The notes below the pieces were generated by a model. That model was not told the DNA's origin. It saw nothing but the letters and a program-made list of their open reading frames with translations, and ran no database searches. A DNA stretch of 64,000 nucleotides from Symbiodinium sp. CCMP2592 (Eukaryota > Sar > Dinophyceae > Suessiales > Symbiodiniaceae), in NCBI GenBank assembly GCA_905221615.1, contig CAJNDT010003846.1:1-64000 (forward strand). Direction: 5' to 3'. Below are positions 23,701-35,766 of the stretch, one piece after another. How positions within the stretch are numbered: the stretch's first letter is position 1; each line of letters starts with the position of its first letter. The translations under genes and the position numbers were made by a program.

Positions 23701-26700
23701 GGCGGGATTCAGAAACCTTCGAGAGCACTTCTCCCCCCGCCCTCTGGCGGCTCCAGGACCACCACGAAAGTGCTTCATTATTATTGCTATCATTATTATT
23801 ATTATTATTATTTTTTTGTTACTACTATTATTAGTTTTATTATATTATTATTTTCGCCCAAGTACTGGTACTAGCACGTTTCGGAAGCACGAGACCTATC
23901 TCGTTTCTTGCAAGTACTGCTGCGATTCCAAGTTTCGAAAGCAACAAGTGGTCCATGTCGTAAAATTTAGAATCCACGGCAGGAGACGTGCGCCGTGAGC
24001 ATCCTGTATAAACGCAACGACGCGGGCATCAGACTTACACCATATGCTGTCAATATTAGGATGGGGACCTCAATCAATGAACACTGTCTCTGCCCTGGAC
24101 GCAAGACCCCAGAGTGTTACTGGGGAAATCTCCCATCCGGAAGGTGGTATACATGGGTACATACATACAGATATACATACATCATATGCTGAGCCTGGCC
24201 TTGTCCAAGTAGTTGATAATCGCCAAGAGCTCGGAAGCTGTCAATGCACAGCCCATCTCTTTCAAGCCCCGTTTCAATTCCTCAGTCATTCATTTCTTGA
24301 GTCTGGACAGTAGGTTAGAGGCCCTTGTTGTCGCTCTTGTGAACACCACACACAAGGATCCCAACATGAGCGGATTTAGCTTGCCGACTGCTATGTAAGA
24401 CTCATGAGAAACATGCTGGCGGAGCAGATTTCAATCGTGAGCACACACACACACACCAAAATCTTGCATGGCTGTCAAAGCTACATTCGACACTGTTCCC
24501 CTTCAACTCTAAAGGCAGCTTCAGAAGAGGCAAAAGATACACACTTTTCTGAAGTAACCCCCTCGCGTTGGAAGAGAGGTGTTGAGTTCGGAGGCCCAGA
24601 GCTTTTGGACGGGGCTCGGCTCGCGAGACTTTGCCGTCGCCGCTCGTGTCCATCTTGCGGAACCAGTCCACTGTCCGAGTCCTTCTGTCGAGATGAACTT
24701 AAGGATCCGAGCAGCCTTAGTAATTAGAATAGGGTTTTGGGGCCCATTGTACTATAAGCATAAGAAGGATCCCAGCAATGCAGTGATTGGTGTTTGCATG
24801 ACCATTCACCATTCCTCGCAATGGATGAGGGCGAGGAAGAAATTCAATACTGTTGCTCGCACGCGGAAGATTGTCGTCAATGTCATCCGATTCTGGTGAT
24901 GAAAGTAGCCACAGCTGCTCCTAGCCAGTTTCGTCGCCTAACCCCAACTCCCTCATCTGTTAACCCCCAAAATTTCCTAAACCCCTAACTCCGAAACTCC
25001 TTCATTGGCTTAATATTGCCTATATCCATGCCTCAATACTCCAATCCCCGCTCTCTCAACTTGCCGGGGGGCTTGGAGTTAGAGAGGTGCTCGTGCATCG
25101 CCGCCAAAACTTTCGTCGCGTCTTCCTCACGGCCTGGCTCTACCTGGCGTGCAGGAAAGGCTTCTTACATCGGGACAGTTTTGTTTCTTTATGTACGCCT
25201 ATGCTTTCTGGCTTTAATGTCTACCCATGCATTATTCCGATGGTGGTTTCGGCTGTTGTTCATGTCGTTGTCATTGTGCTTTGGTGCTTGTTGTTGTTGT
25301 CGTTGCTGCTGTTGCCGCTGCTGTAGAGGTTTAGGGTATGGCCCAAGACTCAAGAAGTATTGAAATGCCATGGATGCTCCAGCTGAGGTCTCACATACTC
25401 TACGATTCTGCAAGCCAGCGTGACCTTCGTTCTTGTCGCCTTTTCAGCCAAGGCTTTCAGTGCATCTGAAACCCAAAGGTGCTTGCAGCGACCCTAAAGC
25501 TCTGTGGGGGGTGAGAGTCTTATTCGGGTCGCTAAAACGCAAAACTCTCTCGAAACCTCATCCTGAATCCAAAGCATCAAGCTTCCAAGCCACTGGGGCA
25601 CGCTCCTTCTTCGGTTTCGCTTCGGGCAGGGCGAAAAGCTCTTCAGGATTTTGGAGCGCCTTCACAAACTCCTCCACGAACAGAGTGGGTTCGCTTTCGG
25701 GGTTCAGGGTCTGTGTCACGCCTGCCATAGCAAGCAACAATGTCAGTCTGGCTAGCTCATAGCCATGTGGATGTTCCAACAGGCCCGATCACTCTGAGTA
25801 ACTGATTCTCCGTTTCCCGGTCAAAAGCATGAATGCATGTCGCATGGTTGGTGCGCAGGGTCTGTGCAGAAGCACTGACAACGACCAAGATTTGGTCTTG
25901 ACAGGAAGAGGTTATGGGGATCAAATCACCAAAATCGAAGACGGTCTAACTCAAACTGCGCTGCCCCTAACTACAGCAAACAGAAAAACGCTGCAACCTG
26001 TCTTTCTACGGGCTCAGAAGCCCGCTGACTCCTCACGGTCGATGAGTCCACTCGAGTTTTTGTCCTCGTGAAGGGGCGGGTGATCGCCATCATATGCATT
26101 CAGGTTACACGCAACTTTCGACATGCAAAGCCTCCTGCCAAAAGGATTGCTCTGAGTCGCGCACACACGCCCACACCAGCGTCGTTCTCCTATGACTCCT
26201 ATTCATCACATGTTATGCATGTTCGTACTCCCTTCCCTTCTTTGTATCACCGACCATATTAGCAGAAAGCCGGCCGAGATTCTATGGAATCCACCAAGTC
26301 GTGCATGAGGCCCTCGTTCGTCACCTGGGTTTAGTTTAGGAGTCGCTTTTTAACATGAAATGGCCATTCATGAGGGTGGAACGACTTCTGTAGGGTTTAT
26401 GACAGGGCCCTAAAGATCAAACTACGGTCTTGGAGTCTGGCATAGTGTTTCTTTCCAAGGGCTTCTCGGGATAGTCATTTTGTATCTTTCAAGCCTCCAC
26501 AGCAGGGTGCTGTTCAAGAGGGGCTCAGAACTTCGCCACTCACTCTAAGAGTTCAAGACTCCTTGACATGCAACCTGCAAGCTCAAGCGCGGGGTTCATG
26601 CGGTCCTACACTTAGGCATCTTGTCGCATGATGCGGGGCAGCATCGGTCATTGGAGCAATTCCGCAACTCAGCATCCGAAAACTCAGAAATCTGAACTCT

Positions 26701-27968
26701 GAATCCTAAGCGGACTCTACGCATGAAAAGTTTGCATGCCCCAAGTGTTGCAAGGCTGCACAACCCTGGCAACTCTTGTTCTTCGTCCAGGCCAATCGTC
26801 GTCACCCCTTGCCCTGCTTTGCACTGGGCCTTTTTGGAATTTAAACCCTTCTACCCTACATTTAACACAAATCAACCTAAATCCAAATCCTACGCCCATA
26901 CTTACCAAGTCAAACCCTGATTACTCCTGAATCCTGAACCCCAAATCCCAAGCCTAAACCGATCAATCTAAACCCTAACTTCTTAAGCCTACACGCAGCA
27001 AACTAAACTCCACTTCAATCCCAACTCCGACGCCTATTAAGCTTTAAACCCACTGAACTACACTCCAACTATCTACCCCCCGCGATCCTAAGCCCAAGCC
27101 CTAACTTTGCCCAAAGCCCTTTAAAGGAGCCCTTATAGTACCCTTATAGTAACCCCATTAAAGGAACCCCTAAGCCTGCTTCCCGCACTTTGCCCAAAGG
27201 CGCCTGGATTCCCAACTTCAGGAGCCCCTTGGCCAGCTCCGAAGCATCCAGCTCTCCGCCTCGGTCCGTCATGGGAAGCAGGCTTTAGGGGGTACCTTTG
27301 GGGTCCTTAAAGGGGTCCTTTAAGGGATTTAAGGGTACTATCAGGGTTCCTTTAAAGGCCTCTATAAGGGTTTAGAGTTTCAAAGGCTTTTTCCCTTACT
27401 TGGCAAGGACGAAGCCCGCATTGCAGGGTACCTGGTGGAACAGTGGAAGTAAGCTAAAGCATTGAGCCCCCTTGGAAGGCAGTAGGTTTTTGGGCTTAAG
27501 GCTTAGGCGGTTTAGGTTTAGGGTTCTTACCTCCCCTATAAGCCAGAGAAATCAAAAGTTAAACTTTCCGGTTACTACTAAACTATAAGAACCCAACAAT
27601 TTTAAAGGTTGGGCATTGGGAAACTACGTAACGGTTTTAAATGCTTAGTGGTTGGGGTTGCTTGGAGTTCGGAAAACTGGGTGTCACTCTAGCTCCTGTC
27701 CGACTCACTCGTCAGCGCGATCTGACTAAGTGTTTTATCCACATGTTACCAGCTACCGGCTGGTAGGTTCCGTTAACTACCCAGGCTTGCGGTGGGGATA
27801 TGGCATAGTTGGCCATTGGGATCCATTGGCATTGTGATGACAACGTGCGGGCAGACCTGTCAGGCCAAAACAGTCTCTATTGCTACGGTGAGGAGCTGTT
27901 GTCCCGGTCGATGGCCCGGAAGAAGCTGCGGCTGTCGGTGACGCGGTTTCCAAAGATCATCTGTGTGC
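20703..27968 (-). CDS. EF-hand protein, multi-exon segment
   Basis: A chain of minus-strand exons: 27897-27968, 27204-27259, 26032-26064, 25594-25671, 24618-24670, 24200-24280, possibly 22997-23059, 22481-22792, 22202-22357, 21911-22098, about 21418-21553, and possibly 20703-21091. They carry at least five EF-hand loops, three of them split by introns (DRDNSGELDASE, DKNSSGLIDREE, DTSGDGKVSRAE) and two intact (DKDDSGSLDKTE, DVNNDGVLEMKE). After the last EF-hand comes an Ala/Pro/Ser/Glu-rich linker. Two exons repeat the same lead-in, RVTD(S/A)RSFF, so the protein is built of duplicated EF-hand modules. A role in calcium binding follows from the motifs; the cellular function is unknown. Some connecting exons were not found, and whether it continues upstream past 28 kb is open. 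Confidence 0.75.
21911..22357 (-). CDS. Ala/Pro/Ser-rich linker exons of the EF-hand protein
   Basis: Two exons, 22202-22357 (52 codons, DPREAAPPTASDAPAGLVAE and onward) and 21911-22098 (ETSEPTENAEEAPGPAPESP and onward). They follow the EF-hand exon in phase 0 and keep the frame. Both have GT donors. The composition is that of an unstructured acidic linker. A third stretch of the same type, near 21418-21553 (RPPGTPQAQTVQPSSQASS), fits the phase of the preceding exon. Confidence 0.65.
22481..22792 (-). CDS. EF-hand pair exon
   Basis: A 312-bp exon of 104 codons. It carries RVTDARSFFKAMDKDDSGSL then DKTEVARGLKRLGI, and DLLDQIVAAIDVNNDGVLEM then KELVRALK. Both loops have D1, D/N3, D/S5, G6 and E12 in place. 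The donor is GA (AAG|GACCCA), and the next exon at 22202-22357 also starts GACCCA, so AG|GACCCA is found at both ends of the 123-bp intron. The 5' boundary follows an AG|A site and could lie slightly further in. Confidence 0.85.
22871..22955. repeat. (GT)n/(GCGT)n tract
   Basis: Alternating GTGTGT, GCGCGT and GCGTGC. In the intron upstream of exon 22481-22792. Confidence 0.85.
23634..23660. repeat. (AT)n microsatellite
   Basis: About 13 AT units; an ATT-rich stretch follows at 23779-23855. Confidence 0.9.
24200..24670 (-). CDS. Split EF-hand exon pair
   Basis: 24618-24670 codes DWFRKMDTSGDGKVSRA and 24200-24280 codes ELKRGLKEMGCALTASELLA to INYLDK. Joined they complete the loop DTSGDGKVSRAE, with the intron between loop residues 11 and 12, a GA donor and an AG|G acceptor. 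The second exon ends with a GC donor after LDK, which looks like the first two residues of another loop whose continuation was not found. Confidence 0.8.
24713..24775. mobile_element. family A element, truncated
   Basis: Only the left end is clear (CCTTAGTAATTAGAATAGGG and the GGGGCCCATT that follows). The right end is missing. Confidence 0.45.
25594..26064 (-). CDS. Split EF-hand exon pair
   Basis: 26032-26064 is 33 nt and codes DKNSSGLIDRE. 25594-25671 codes EFVKALQNPEELFALPEAKP then KKERAP. Joined they form the loop DKNSSGLIDREE and its exit helix. The intron falls after loop residue 11, as in the pair at 24.2-24.7 kb. GAGGAGT occurs at both splice boundaries, so the exact cut is ambiguous; the in-frame solution needs a GA donor. 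Confidence 0.75.
27115..27365. repeat. inverted repeat flanking an EF-hand exon
   Basis: Left arm about 27115-27186 (with CCTAAGCCTGCTTCCC) and right arm about 27269-27365 (GGGAAGCAGGCTTTAGGG at its inner end) are imperfect reverse complements. The 56-bp exon 27204-27259 lies in the spacer. Confidence 0.65.
27204..27968 (-). CDS. Split EF-hand exon pair
   Basis: 27897-27968 codes TQMIFGNRVTDSRSFFRAI then DRDN and one base. 27204-27259 completes the codon and codes GELDASELAKGLLKLGIQ. The joined loop is DRDNSGELDASE, homologous along its length to the unspliced exon at 22481-22792. The donor is GC and the acceptor AG|G. The 56-bp second exon lies between two inverted repeat arms. Confidence 0.82.
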
Positions 27969-28500
27969 CTGCAGGTGGTCGAGAATGGTCATTCCCACAG
28001 GAGTACCTCTCTTCAATTAATTATGTGTACGTTGCGACGCCACGAGAAACTGGGGTGAACATGGTGTGTGTAAAAGTTTGTGTGTAGGCACCTACATCTA
28101 CTTTGGATGTAGGGATGCGAGATGACCAGTGTATCGGTATGTCCTACGGTCAGCCCTCAACCCAAACCAGTGCCACACCCTACAACTACAACCACAACCC
28201 AAAGGGAGGGGCGGGATGTGGTGCAAGCAGAGGAGGGAGAAGGGCAGATGGGGCACGTCTACCGTGGCAACTTCCCAAATAGTGCACGGTCCTGTGGCTG
28301 CTTTCTCGGGTCGCTACCACAACGGAAAGCCTAAGGAGTAGGACAGAATGGAGTTATGGCAAAGGCTAGAATCTGTTCGAACTTGACGGACGCTTGAAGG
28401 CACACATGAGCACGGGACTGTGGCAGGAGCGCGGTTTCCAGCCCAAACTAGGCACAAGCATCAGGCCTTCATGGCGCACAATTCATTAAGTTGAGCGGCC

Positions 28501-31500
28501 GATGCCAAGGCCCAAACCAGCATCAACAGTTCCCACACCAGTGGCTGTGAGTGCCAGGGCCAACACCATCAGTATCAGTCGCCCCTTTCCAATAACAGTA
28601 GCCGCAAGCGCCATTGCCCAGAGAAACGAGTGCCACCGCACATCAGCTGCCCCCCTTCCAACACCGCTGGTTGCCAGGTGCCAAGTCCAAAAGATACCAT
28701 CATCAGCATCAGCCGTTCCGTTCCGAGACCAGTGGCTGCGAGTGCCAAGGCCCAGAACTAGCCTAACTAGCCAGCTTCATCAGCATCAGCCGAACCCTTT
28801 CCACACCAGTGGCTGTGAATGCCGATTCCCAAAGCCAGCATCATCCACATCGGCGTCCCACCGCCAAAGCCAGCATCAGCAGCCCACTGTCGGCCACACC
28901 GTTTCAACACCAGTGGCAGTCAGTGCTAAGGACAGCATCATCAGCATCGGTGGCTGACCGTGCTAAGGCCCAACCAAAGACAGCATCATCGGCATCAGCC
29001 GCCGCCTTCCAACACCGGTGGCTGCGAATGCCATTGCCCAAAGCCAGCCAACATCGTCATCAGCATCAGCCACATCAGTACAATACCAGTTTCTGCGACC
29101 AACATCATTAGTATCAGCCGCCCCCTGCCAACGTCAAAATGGCTGCGATTAACAAAACTCGAAACCAGCATCAGCAGCACCAGCCGCCCCTTCCAACACC
29201 AGTGGCCGCAAGTGCTATCGCCCAGAGCAAACCAGCATCATCCGCATCAGCCGCAACATTACAACACCAGTGTGGTTGCCAGTGCCAACACCCAATTTCA
29301 GAATCATCAGCATCAGCCGCCCTCTTCCAACACTAGTGTTTACTAAGTTTACTAGTGGCTTGGAATGCCAAGGCTCAGATCATCAGCCCCCTTCCAACAC
29401 CAGTTGCTGTGAATGCCAAGGCCCAAAACCAGCATCATCAGTATCAGCCGCGCTCTTCCAACACCAATAGCTCGAGCCAGCATTATCAGCATCAGCCGCC
29501 CCCTTCCAACACTAGTGGTTTTGAATGCTAAGGAGAGAGCCAGCATCATCAGCATCAGTAGCCGCTTTCTAACACCAGTGGCTTTGAATGCCACAGCCCA
29601 AAGCCAGCATCATGAGCATCAGCGCCTCCTTCCAACACCAGTGGCTTTCAATGCCAAGACCCGAGCCCAGCATCATCAGCATCAGCCGGACCCTTCCAAC
29701 ACCGGTGACTGTGAATGCCGAGGCCCAAAGCCAGCATCATCAGCATCAGCAACCCACTTCAAACACTAGAGGCTGTGAATGCCAAGGCCCGAAGCCAGCA
29801 TCATCAGCATCAGCCATCCTCTCCTAACACCAGTGACTGTGAATCCCAAAACCCGAGGCCAGCATCATCCTCAAACGCCAGAGGCTGTTGAATGCCAAGG
29901 CCCGAAGCCAGCATCATCAGAGTCAGCGGACCCCTGCCAACACTAATGGCTTTGAATGCCAAGCCCCAAAGCCAGCATCATCAGTGTCAGCCGCCCGCTT
30001 CCAACACCAGTGGCTGCGAATGGCACGGCCCACAGCCAGTACCATCAGCATGAGCCGCCTCCTTCAAACACTAGCTGTGCATGGCAAGGCCGGAAGCCAG
30101 CATCATCAGCATCAGCGCCATCAGCCGCACCCTTCCAACACCAGCGGCTGTGAATGCCAAGGCCCAAAGCCAGCATCATCAGTATGAGCCGCACGCTTCC
30201 AACACCAGTGGCTGCGAATGCCACGGCCGGAAGCAAGTGTCATGAGCATCAGGCCCAACTTTCCCACATAACTCCCGTGGCTGCGAACGCCAAGGCCCAA
30301 AACCAGCATCATCAGCATCAGCCGCCCCCCTCCAACACCAGTGGCTGTGAATGCTAAGGCCCGAAGCCAGCATCATTAGCGTCAGCCGCCCCCTTCAAAC
30401 ACCAGTGGTGCCTGCAGCCAGCATCATCAGCATCAGCCGCCACCAGTGGCTGTGAATGCCAAGGCCCACAGCCAGCATCATCAGCATCAGCCGCCCCGTT
30501 CCAAAGCCAGCATCATCAGCATCAGCCGCCCACTTCAAACACTAGAGGCTGTGAATGCCAAGGCCCGAAGCCCATCGTCACCATAAGCGGCCCCTGCCAA
30601 CACTAATGGCTTTGAATGCCAAGGCCCGAAGCCAGCATCGTCAGTATCAGCCGCCCGCTTCCAACACCAGTGGCTGCGAATGGCACGGCCCAAAGCCAGC
30701 ACCATCAGCATCAGCCGCACCCTTCCAACAACAGCGGCTCTGAATCTCAAGGCCCAAAGCCAGCATCATCAGTATGAGCCGCCCGCTTCCAACACCAGGG
30801 GCTGCGAATGCCACGGCCCGAAGCAAGTGTCATGAGCATCAGTCGCAACTTTCCCACATAACTTCTGTGGCTGCGAACGCCAAGGCCCAAAGCCAGCATC
30901 ATGAGCATCCGCCGCCCCCCTCCAACACCAGTCGCTGCGAATGCTAAGGCCCGAAGCCAGCATCATCAGCGTTAGCCGCCCGCGAATGCCAAGGCCCAAA
31001 GCCAGCATCATCAGCATCAGCAAACACTAGAGGCTGTGAATGCCGAGGCCCGAAGCCAGCATCATCAGCATCAGCGGCCTCCTTCAAACACTAGCTGTGC
31101 ATGCCAAGGGCGGAAGCCAGCATCATCAGCATCAGCGCCATCAGCCGCACCGTTCCAACACCAGTGGCTGTGAACCCCAGAACCCGAGGCCAGCATCATC
31201 AGCATCAGCCGCCACCTTCCAACAGCAGTGGCTGTGAATGCCAAAGCCCAAAGCCAGCATCATCAGCATCAGCCGCCCCCTTCCAACACCAGCGGCTGTG
31301 AATGCCAAGGCGCACAGCCAGCATCATCAGCATCAGCCGCCCCGTTCCAACAGAAGTGGCTGTGAATGTAAAGGCCCAAAGCCAGCATCATCAGCATCAG
31401 CCGCAGCCTTCCAACGCCACTGGCTGTGAATGCCACGGCCGGAAGCAAGTGTCATGAGCATCAAGCCCAACTTTCCCACATAACTCCCGTGGCTGCGAAT

Positions 31501-34480
31501 GCGAAGGCTCAAAACGAGCAGCATCAGCATCAGCCGCCCCCCTCAAACACCAGTGGCTGTGAATGCTAAGGCCCAAAGCCAGCATCATCAGCGTCAGCCG
31601 CCTCCTTCAATGTCAAACACCAGTGGCTGCGAATGCCAAGGCCTGAAACCAGCATCATCAGCATCAGCCGCCTCCTTCCAACACCAGTGGCTGTGCATAC
31701 CGAGGCCCAAAGCCAGCATCATCAGCAAACACTAGAGGCTGTGAATGCCAAGGCCCGAATCCAGCATCATCAGCATCAGCAGCCTCCTTCAAACACTAGC
31801 TGTGCATGCCAAGGCCGGAAGCCAGCATCATCAGCATCAGCGCCATCAGCCGCACCCTTCCAACACCAGCGGCTGTGAATGCCAAGGCCCAAAGCCAGCA
31901 TCATCAGTATAAGCCGCCCGCTTCCAACACCAGTGGCTGCGAATGCCACGGCCGGAAGCAAGTGTCATGAGCATCAGGCCCAACTTTCCCACATAACTCC
32001 CGTGGCTGCGAATGCGAAGGCCCAAAACGAGCAGCATCAGCATCAGCCGCCCCCCTCCAACACCGGTGGCTGTGAATGCTAAGGCCCAAAGCCAGCATCA
32101 TCAGCGTCAGCCGCCTCCTTCAATGTCAAACACCAGTGGTTGCGAATGCCAAGGCCTGAAACCAGCATCATCAGTATCAGCCGCCTCCTTCCAACACCAG
32201 TGGCTGTGAATGCCAAGGCCCAAAGCCAGCATCATCAGCATCAGCCGCCCCCTTCCAACACTAGAGTCTGTGCATGCCAAGGCCCACAGCCAGCATCATT
32301 AGCATGAGCCGCTCTGTTCCAACAGAAATGGTTGTGAATGCCGAGGCCGAAAGCCAGCATCATCAGCATCAGCCGCCCCCTTCCAAGACGAGAGACTGTG
32401 AATGCTAAGGCCCAAAGCCAGCATCATCAGCATCAGCCGCCACCTTCCAACAGCAGTGGCTGTGAATGGCAAAGCCCAAAGCCAGCATCATCAGCATCAG
32501 CCGCCCCCTCCAACTAATGCCAAGGCCCACAGCCAGCATCATCAGCATCAGCCGCCCCGTTCCAACAGAAGTGGCTAAAGGTCAAAAGCCGGCATCATCA
32601 GCATCAGCCGCCCCCTTCCAACACTAGAGGCTGTGCATGCCAAGGCCCACAGCCAGCATCATCAGCATCAGCCCCCCCGTTCCAACCGAAGTGGCTGTGA
32701 ATGCCGAGGCCAAAAGCTAGCATCATCAGCATCAGCCGCCTTCTTCCAACACTAGAGGCTGTGCATGCCAAGGCCCAAAGCCAGCATCGTCAGCATCAGC
32801 CGCCCCCTTCCAACACTAGTGGCTGCGAATGCCAAGGCCCAAAGCCAGCATAATCAGCATCAGCCGCCGCTTCCAACACCAGTGGCTGTGAAGGCGAAGG
32901 CCCACAGCCAGCATCATCAGCATCAGCCGCCCCGTTCCAACAGAAGGGGCTGTGAATGTAAAGGCCCAAAGCCAGCATCATCAGCATCAGCCGCCCCCTT
33001 CCAACACTAGAGTCTGTGCATGCCAAGGCCCACAGCCAGCATCATTAGCATGAGCCGCTCTGTTCCAACAGAAATGGTTGTGAATGCCGAGGCCGAAAGC
33101 CAGCATCATCAGCATCAGCCGCCCCCTTCCAAGACGAGAGACTGTGCATGCCAAGGCCCAAAGCCAGCATCATCAGCATCAGCCGCTTCCTTCCAACACT
33201 AGAGACTGTGCATGCCAAGGCCCAAAGCCAGCATCATCAGCATCAGCCGCCTCCTTCCAGCACTAGTGGCCGCGAATGCCAAGGCCCAAAGGCAGCATCA
33301 TCAGCATCAGCCGCCACTTCCAACACCAGTGGCTGTGAATGCCAAGGCCCACAGCCAGCATCATCAGCATCAGCCGCCCCGTTCCAACAGAAGTGGCTGT
33401 GAATGTAAAGGCCCAAAGACAGCATCATCAGCATCAGCCGCCCCCTTCCAACACTAGTGGCTGCGAATGCCAAGGCCCAAAGCCAGCATCATCAGCATCA
33501 GCCGCCACTTCCAACACAAGTGGCTGTGAATGCCAAGGCCTACAGCCAGCATCATCAGCATCAGCCGCTTCCAACAGAAGTGGCTGTGAATGTAAAAGCC
33601 CAAAGCCAGCATCATCAGCATCAGCCGCCCCCTTCCAACGCTAGTGGCTGCGAATGCCAAGGCCCAAAGCCAGCATCATCAGCATCAGCCGCCGCTTCCA
33701 ACACCAGTGGCTGCGAATGCACAGAAGTGGCTGTAAATGTACAGGCCAAAAGCCAGCATCATCAGCATCAGCCGCCCCCTTCCAACACTAGTGGCTGCGA
33801 ATGCCAAGGCCCAAAGCCAGCATCATCAGCATCAGCCGCCGCTTCCAACACCAGTGGCTGTGCATGCCAAGGCCCACAGCCAGCATCATCAGCATCAGCC
33901 GCCCCGTTCCAACAGAAGTGGCTGTAAATGTACAGGCCAAAAGCCAGCATCATCAGCATCAGCCGCCCCCTTCCAACACTAGTGGCTGCGAATGCCAAGG
34001 CCCAAAGCCAGCATCATCAGCATCAGCCGCCGCTTCCAACACCAGTGGCTGTGCATGCCAAGGCCCACAGCCAGCATCATCAGCATCAGCCGCCCCGTTC
34101 CAACAGAAGTGGCTGTGAATGTAAAGGCCCAAAGCCAGCATCATCAGCATCAGCCGTCCCCTTCCAACGCTAGTGGCTGCGAATGTCAAGGCCCAAAGCC
34201 AGCATCATCAGCATCAGCCGCCGCTTCCAACACAAGTGGCTGTGAATGCCAAGGCCCACAGCCAGCATCATCAGCATCAGCCGCCCCATTCCAACAGAAG
34301 TGGCTGTGAATGTAAAGGCCCAAAGCCAGCATCATCAGCATCAGCCGCCCCCTTCCAATACTAGTGGCTGCGAATGCCAAGGCCCAAAGCCAGCATCATC
34401 AGCATCAGCCGCCCCATTCCAACAGAAGTGGCTGTGAATGTAAAGGCCCAAAGCCAGCATCATCAGCATCAGCATCATCA
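28501..34480. repeat. 64-bp minisatellite array, about 90 units
   Basis: Tandem units of 64 bp containing CAGCATCATCAGCATCAGCC and a segment like TTCCAACACCAGTGGCTGTG. Because 64 is not a multiple of 3, each strand's open frames cycle through all three phases, and the array creates dozens of overlapping but meaningless ORFs. Units at 28.5-29.9 kb are divergent and interrupted; those after 32.7 kb are nearly identical. From about 33.7 kb three-unit blocks repeat every 191 bp. A variant with TTTCCCACATAACT recurs near 30.25, 30.85, 31.47 and 31.98 kb, which suggests larger duplications of 510-620 bp. Confidence 0.95.
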
Positions 34481-34538
34481 GGCTCAAGCCTGGCGTCGAA
34501 CCCTAAGGTCCCTTGCCTGCGTGAAGGGAGCGGTTCAC

Positions 34539-34738
34539 TTCCATGAGCAGCTCGTACTCGATAAAATGAGCAGGGTCGATCATGACGTCCTGGTCTCCAC
34601 ACAATCTCTACTTGCATGTCCACACATGCCTTTTCGATGAGGGCTTCACCCCGACTCTGTCCTTGCCATACTTCTCCCGAACTGCTTCCTTGATTCCACG
34701 GTCCATTTCTTTCAAGTTGATGGTGCCGCCGGAATCCC
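34539..34738 (-). CDS. EF-hand second-half exons at the edge of the minisatellite
   Basis: 34650-34738 codes DSGGTINLKEMDRGIKEAVR and on to REKYGKDRVG. It looks like loop residues 3-12 plus the exit helix; the first half of the loop must be on an upstream exon that I did not find. 34539-34589 codes DVMIDPAHFIEYELLME in phase 0. Both start after AG|G and have GT donors. They end 60 bp before the 64-bp satellite begins, so on this strand the satellite lies downstream, probably in an intron. Confidence 0.6.
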
Positions 34739-35766
34739 CTCAGATGCGACTTTGGTTCCGCGTTGGCTGGCAGAGTTCATTAAGTTGAGAACTGATGGCA
34801 TCACCTAGTTTCAGTACGAGGTCACAAGTTTCAGCAAGGCTGCAGATGCCTGCGTCACGCATGCCCAAGATGCTTACAGCGAAGTTTCTGTTCACCGGGC
34901 CCAAAACCGGTAAGAATGCAATCCAAGTGTCTGTCCAGATGCCCTTAGCACACCAAAATGTCTGCCTAATTCTATTTACGGCAGTCTGACGTCTTCCGAT
35001 ATAGCTCTGATTTTGGCCAAGTCTCCAACTAAGGCCTTGAAGGAGGCAGGATCGATGTTCACCCCTATCCTCGGAGCTTCTCGGGCATGTGAGAGATACT
35101 GCAGCAAGTATCTTAGAGCAAGCTTCTGCTATCCTTGTCACAACCTTGTAGTAACCCTTACCACAAGTACCACTAGCACCATTCCCCTCTAACCACTTCG
35201 TAAGTATGCTATGATGATCTAAGATGCACCGTATCGCATCGCCAAGCCAACACTTCCGACGATTGGTGCCAGGCAACTCTTCGAGACCCTTCCGGAGCTC
35301 ACCTCAAAGATCGACAGGCGTGGCTCTGGCTGCTTTGCGTGTACGGCTTGGGGCTTTAGGTTCAAGGATGTTTAGGGTTTAGGGTGATCCGATTTCAAGG
35401 TGCCTGGGTCGTTCCTGGTCTTGAATGAGCGAACCAAGCTGTACTCTCTATTAACCGATGAATTTCCGTAGACAGCAGGACAGCGGGAAGCCTATCGCAC
35501 AGTCTGATCAAGCCAAAGCCACTTCTCGTGATGGTACCATCTCCACCTTTGCTAGCTGTTGGGTGCCCCAATCGATTATGATCTGACTTCTGGAATTACA
35601 GCAGAAAGGTCCGAGGCAGCTGAGTGGTTGCCGGCAGCACTGATCTGCATCTGAACGCCCCTTGCCAGCTGCTATCCGAGCCACTGCGGTCCAATAGTCT
35701 GAACAAATCCTGAGAAAAGCGACTTCTGCCGTGCAAATGACAAAATCTGGTGCAAGCAGCTGTCAC

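Noticed and set aside
28501..34480. CRISPR array
   Set aside because: Units are contiguous tandem repeats with no unique spacers, in a eukaryotic genome.
28502..34500. Dozens of Ser/His/Gln-rich ORFs that could be read as a repeat protein
   Set aside because: A 64-bp unit forces every frame through all phases; there is no consistent start, and stops occur every one to two cycles.
34740..35276. 178-codon minus-strand ORF
   Set aside because: No recognisable motif, intermediate composition, and it ends exactly at the acceptor of the EF-hand exon at 34738, so it is more likely intron. It remains the longest unexplained non-repeat frame.
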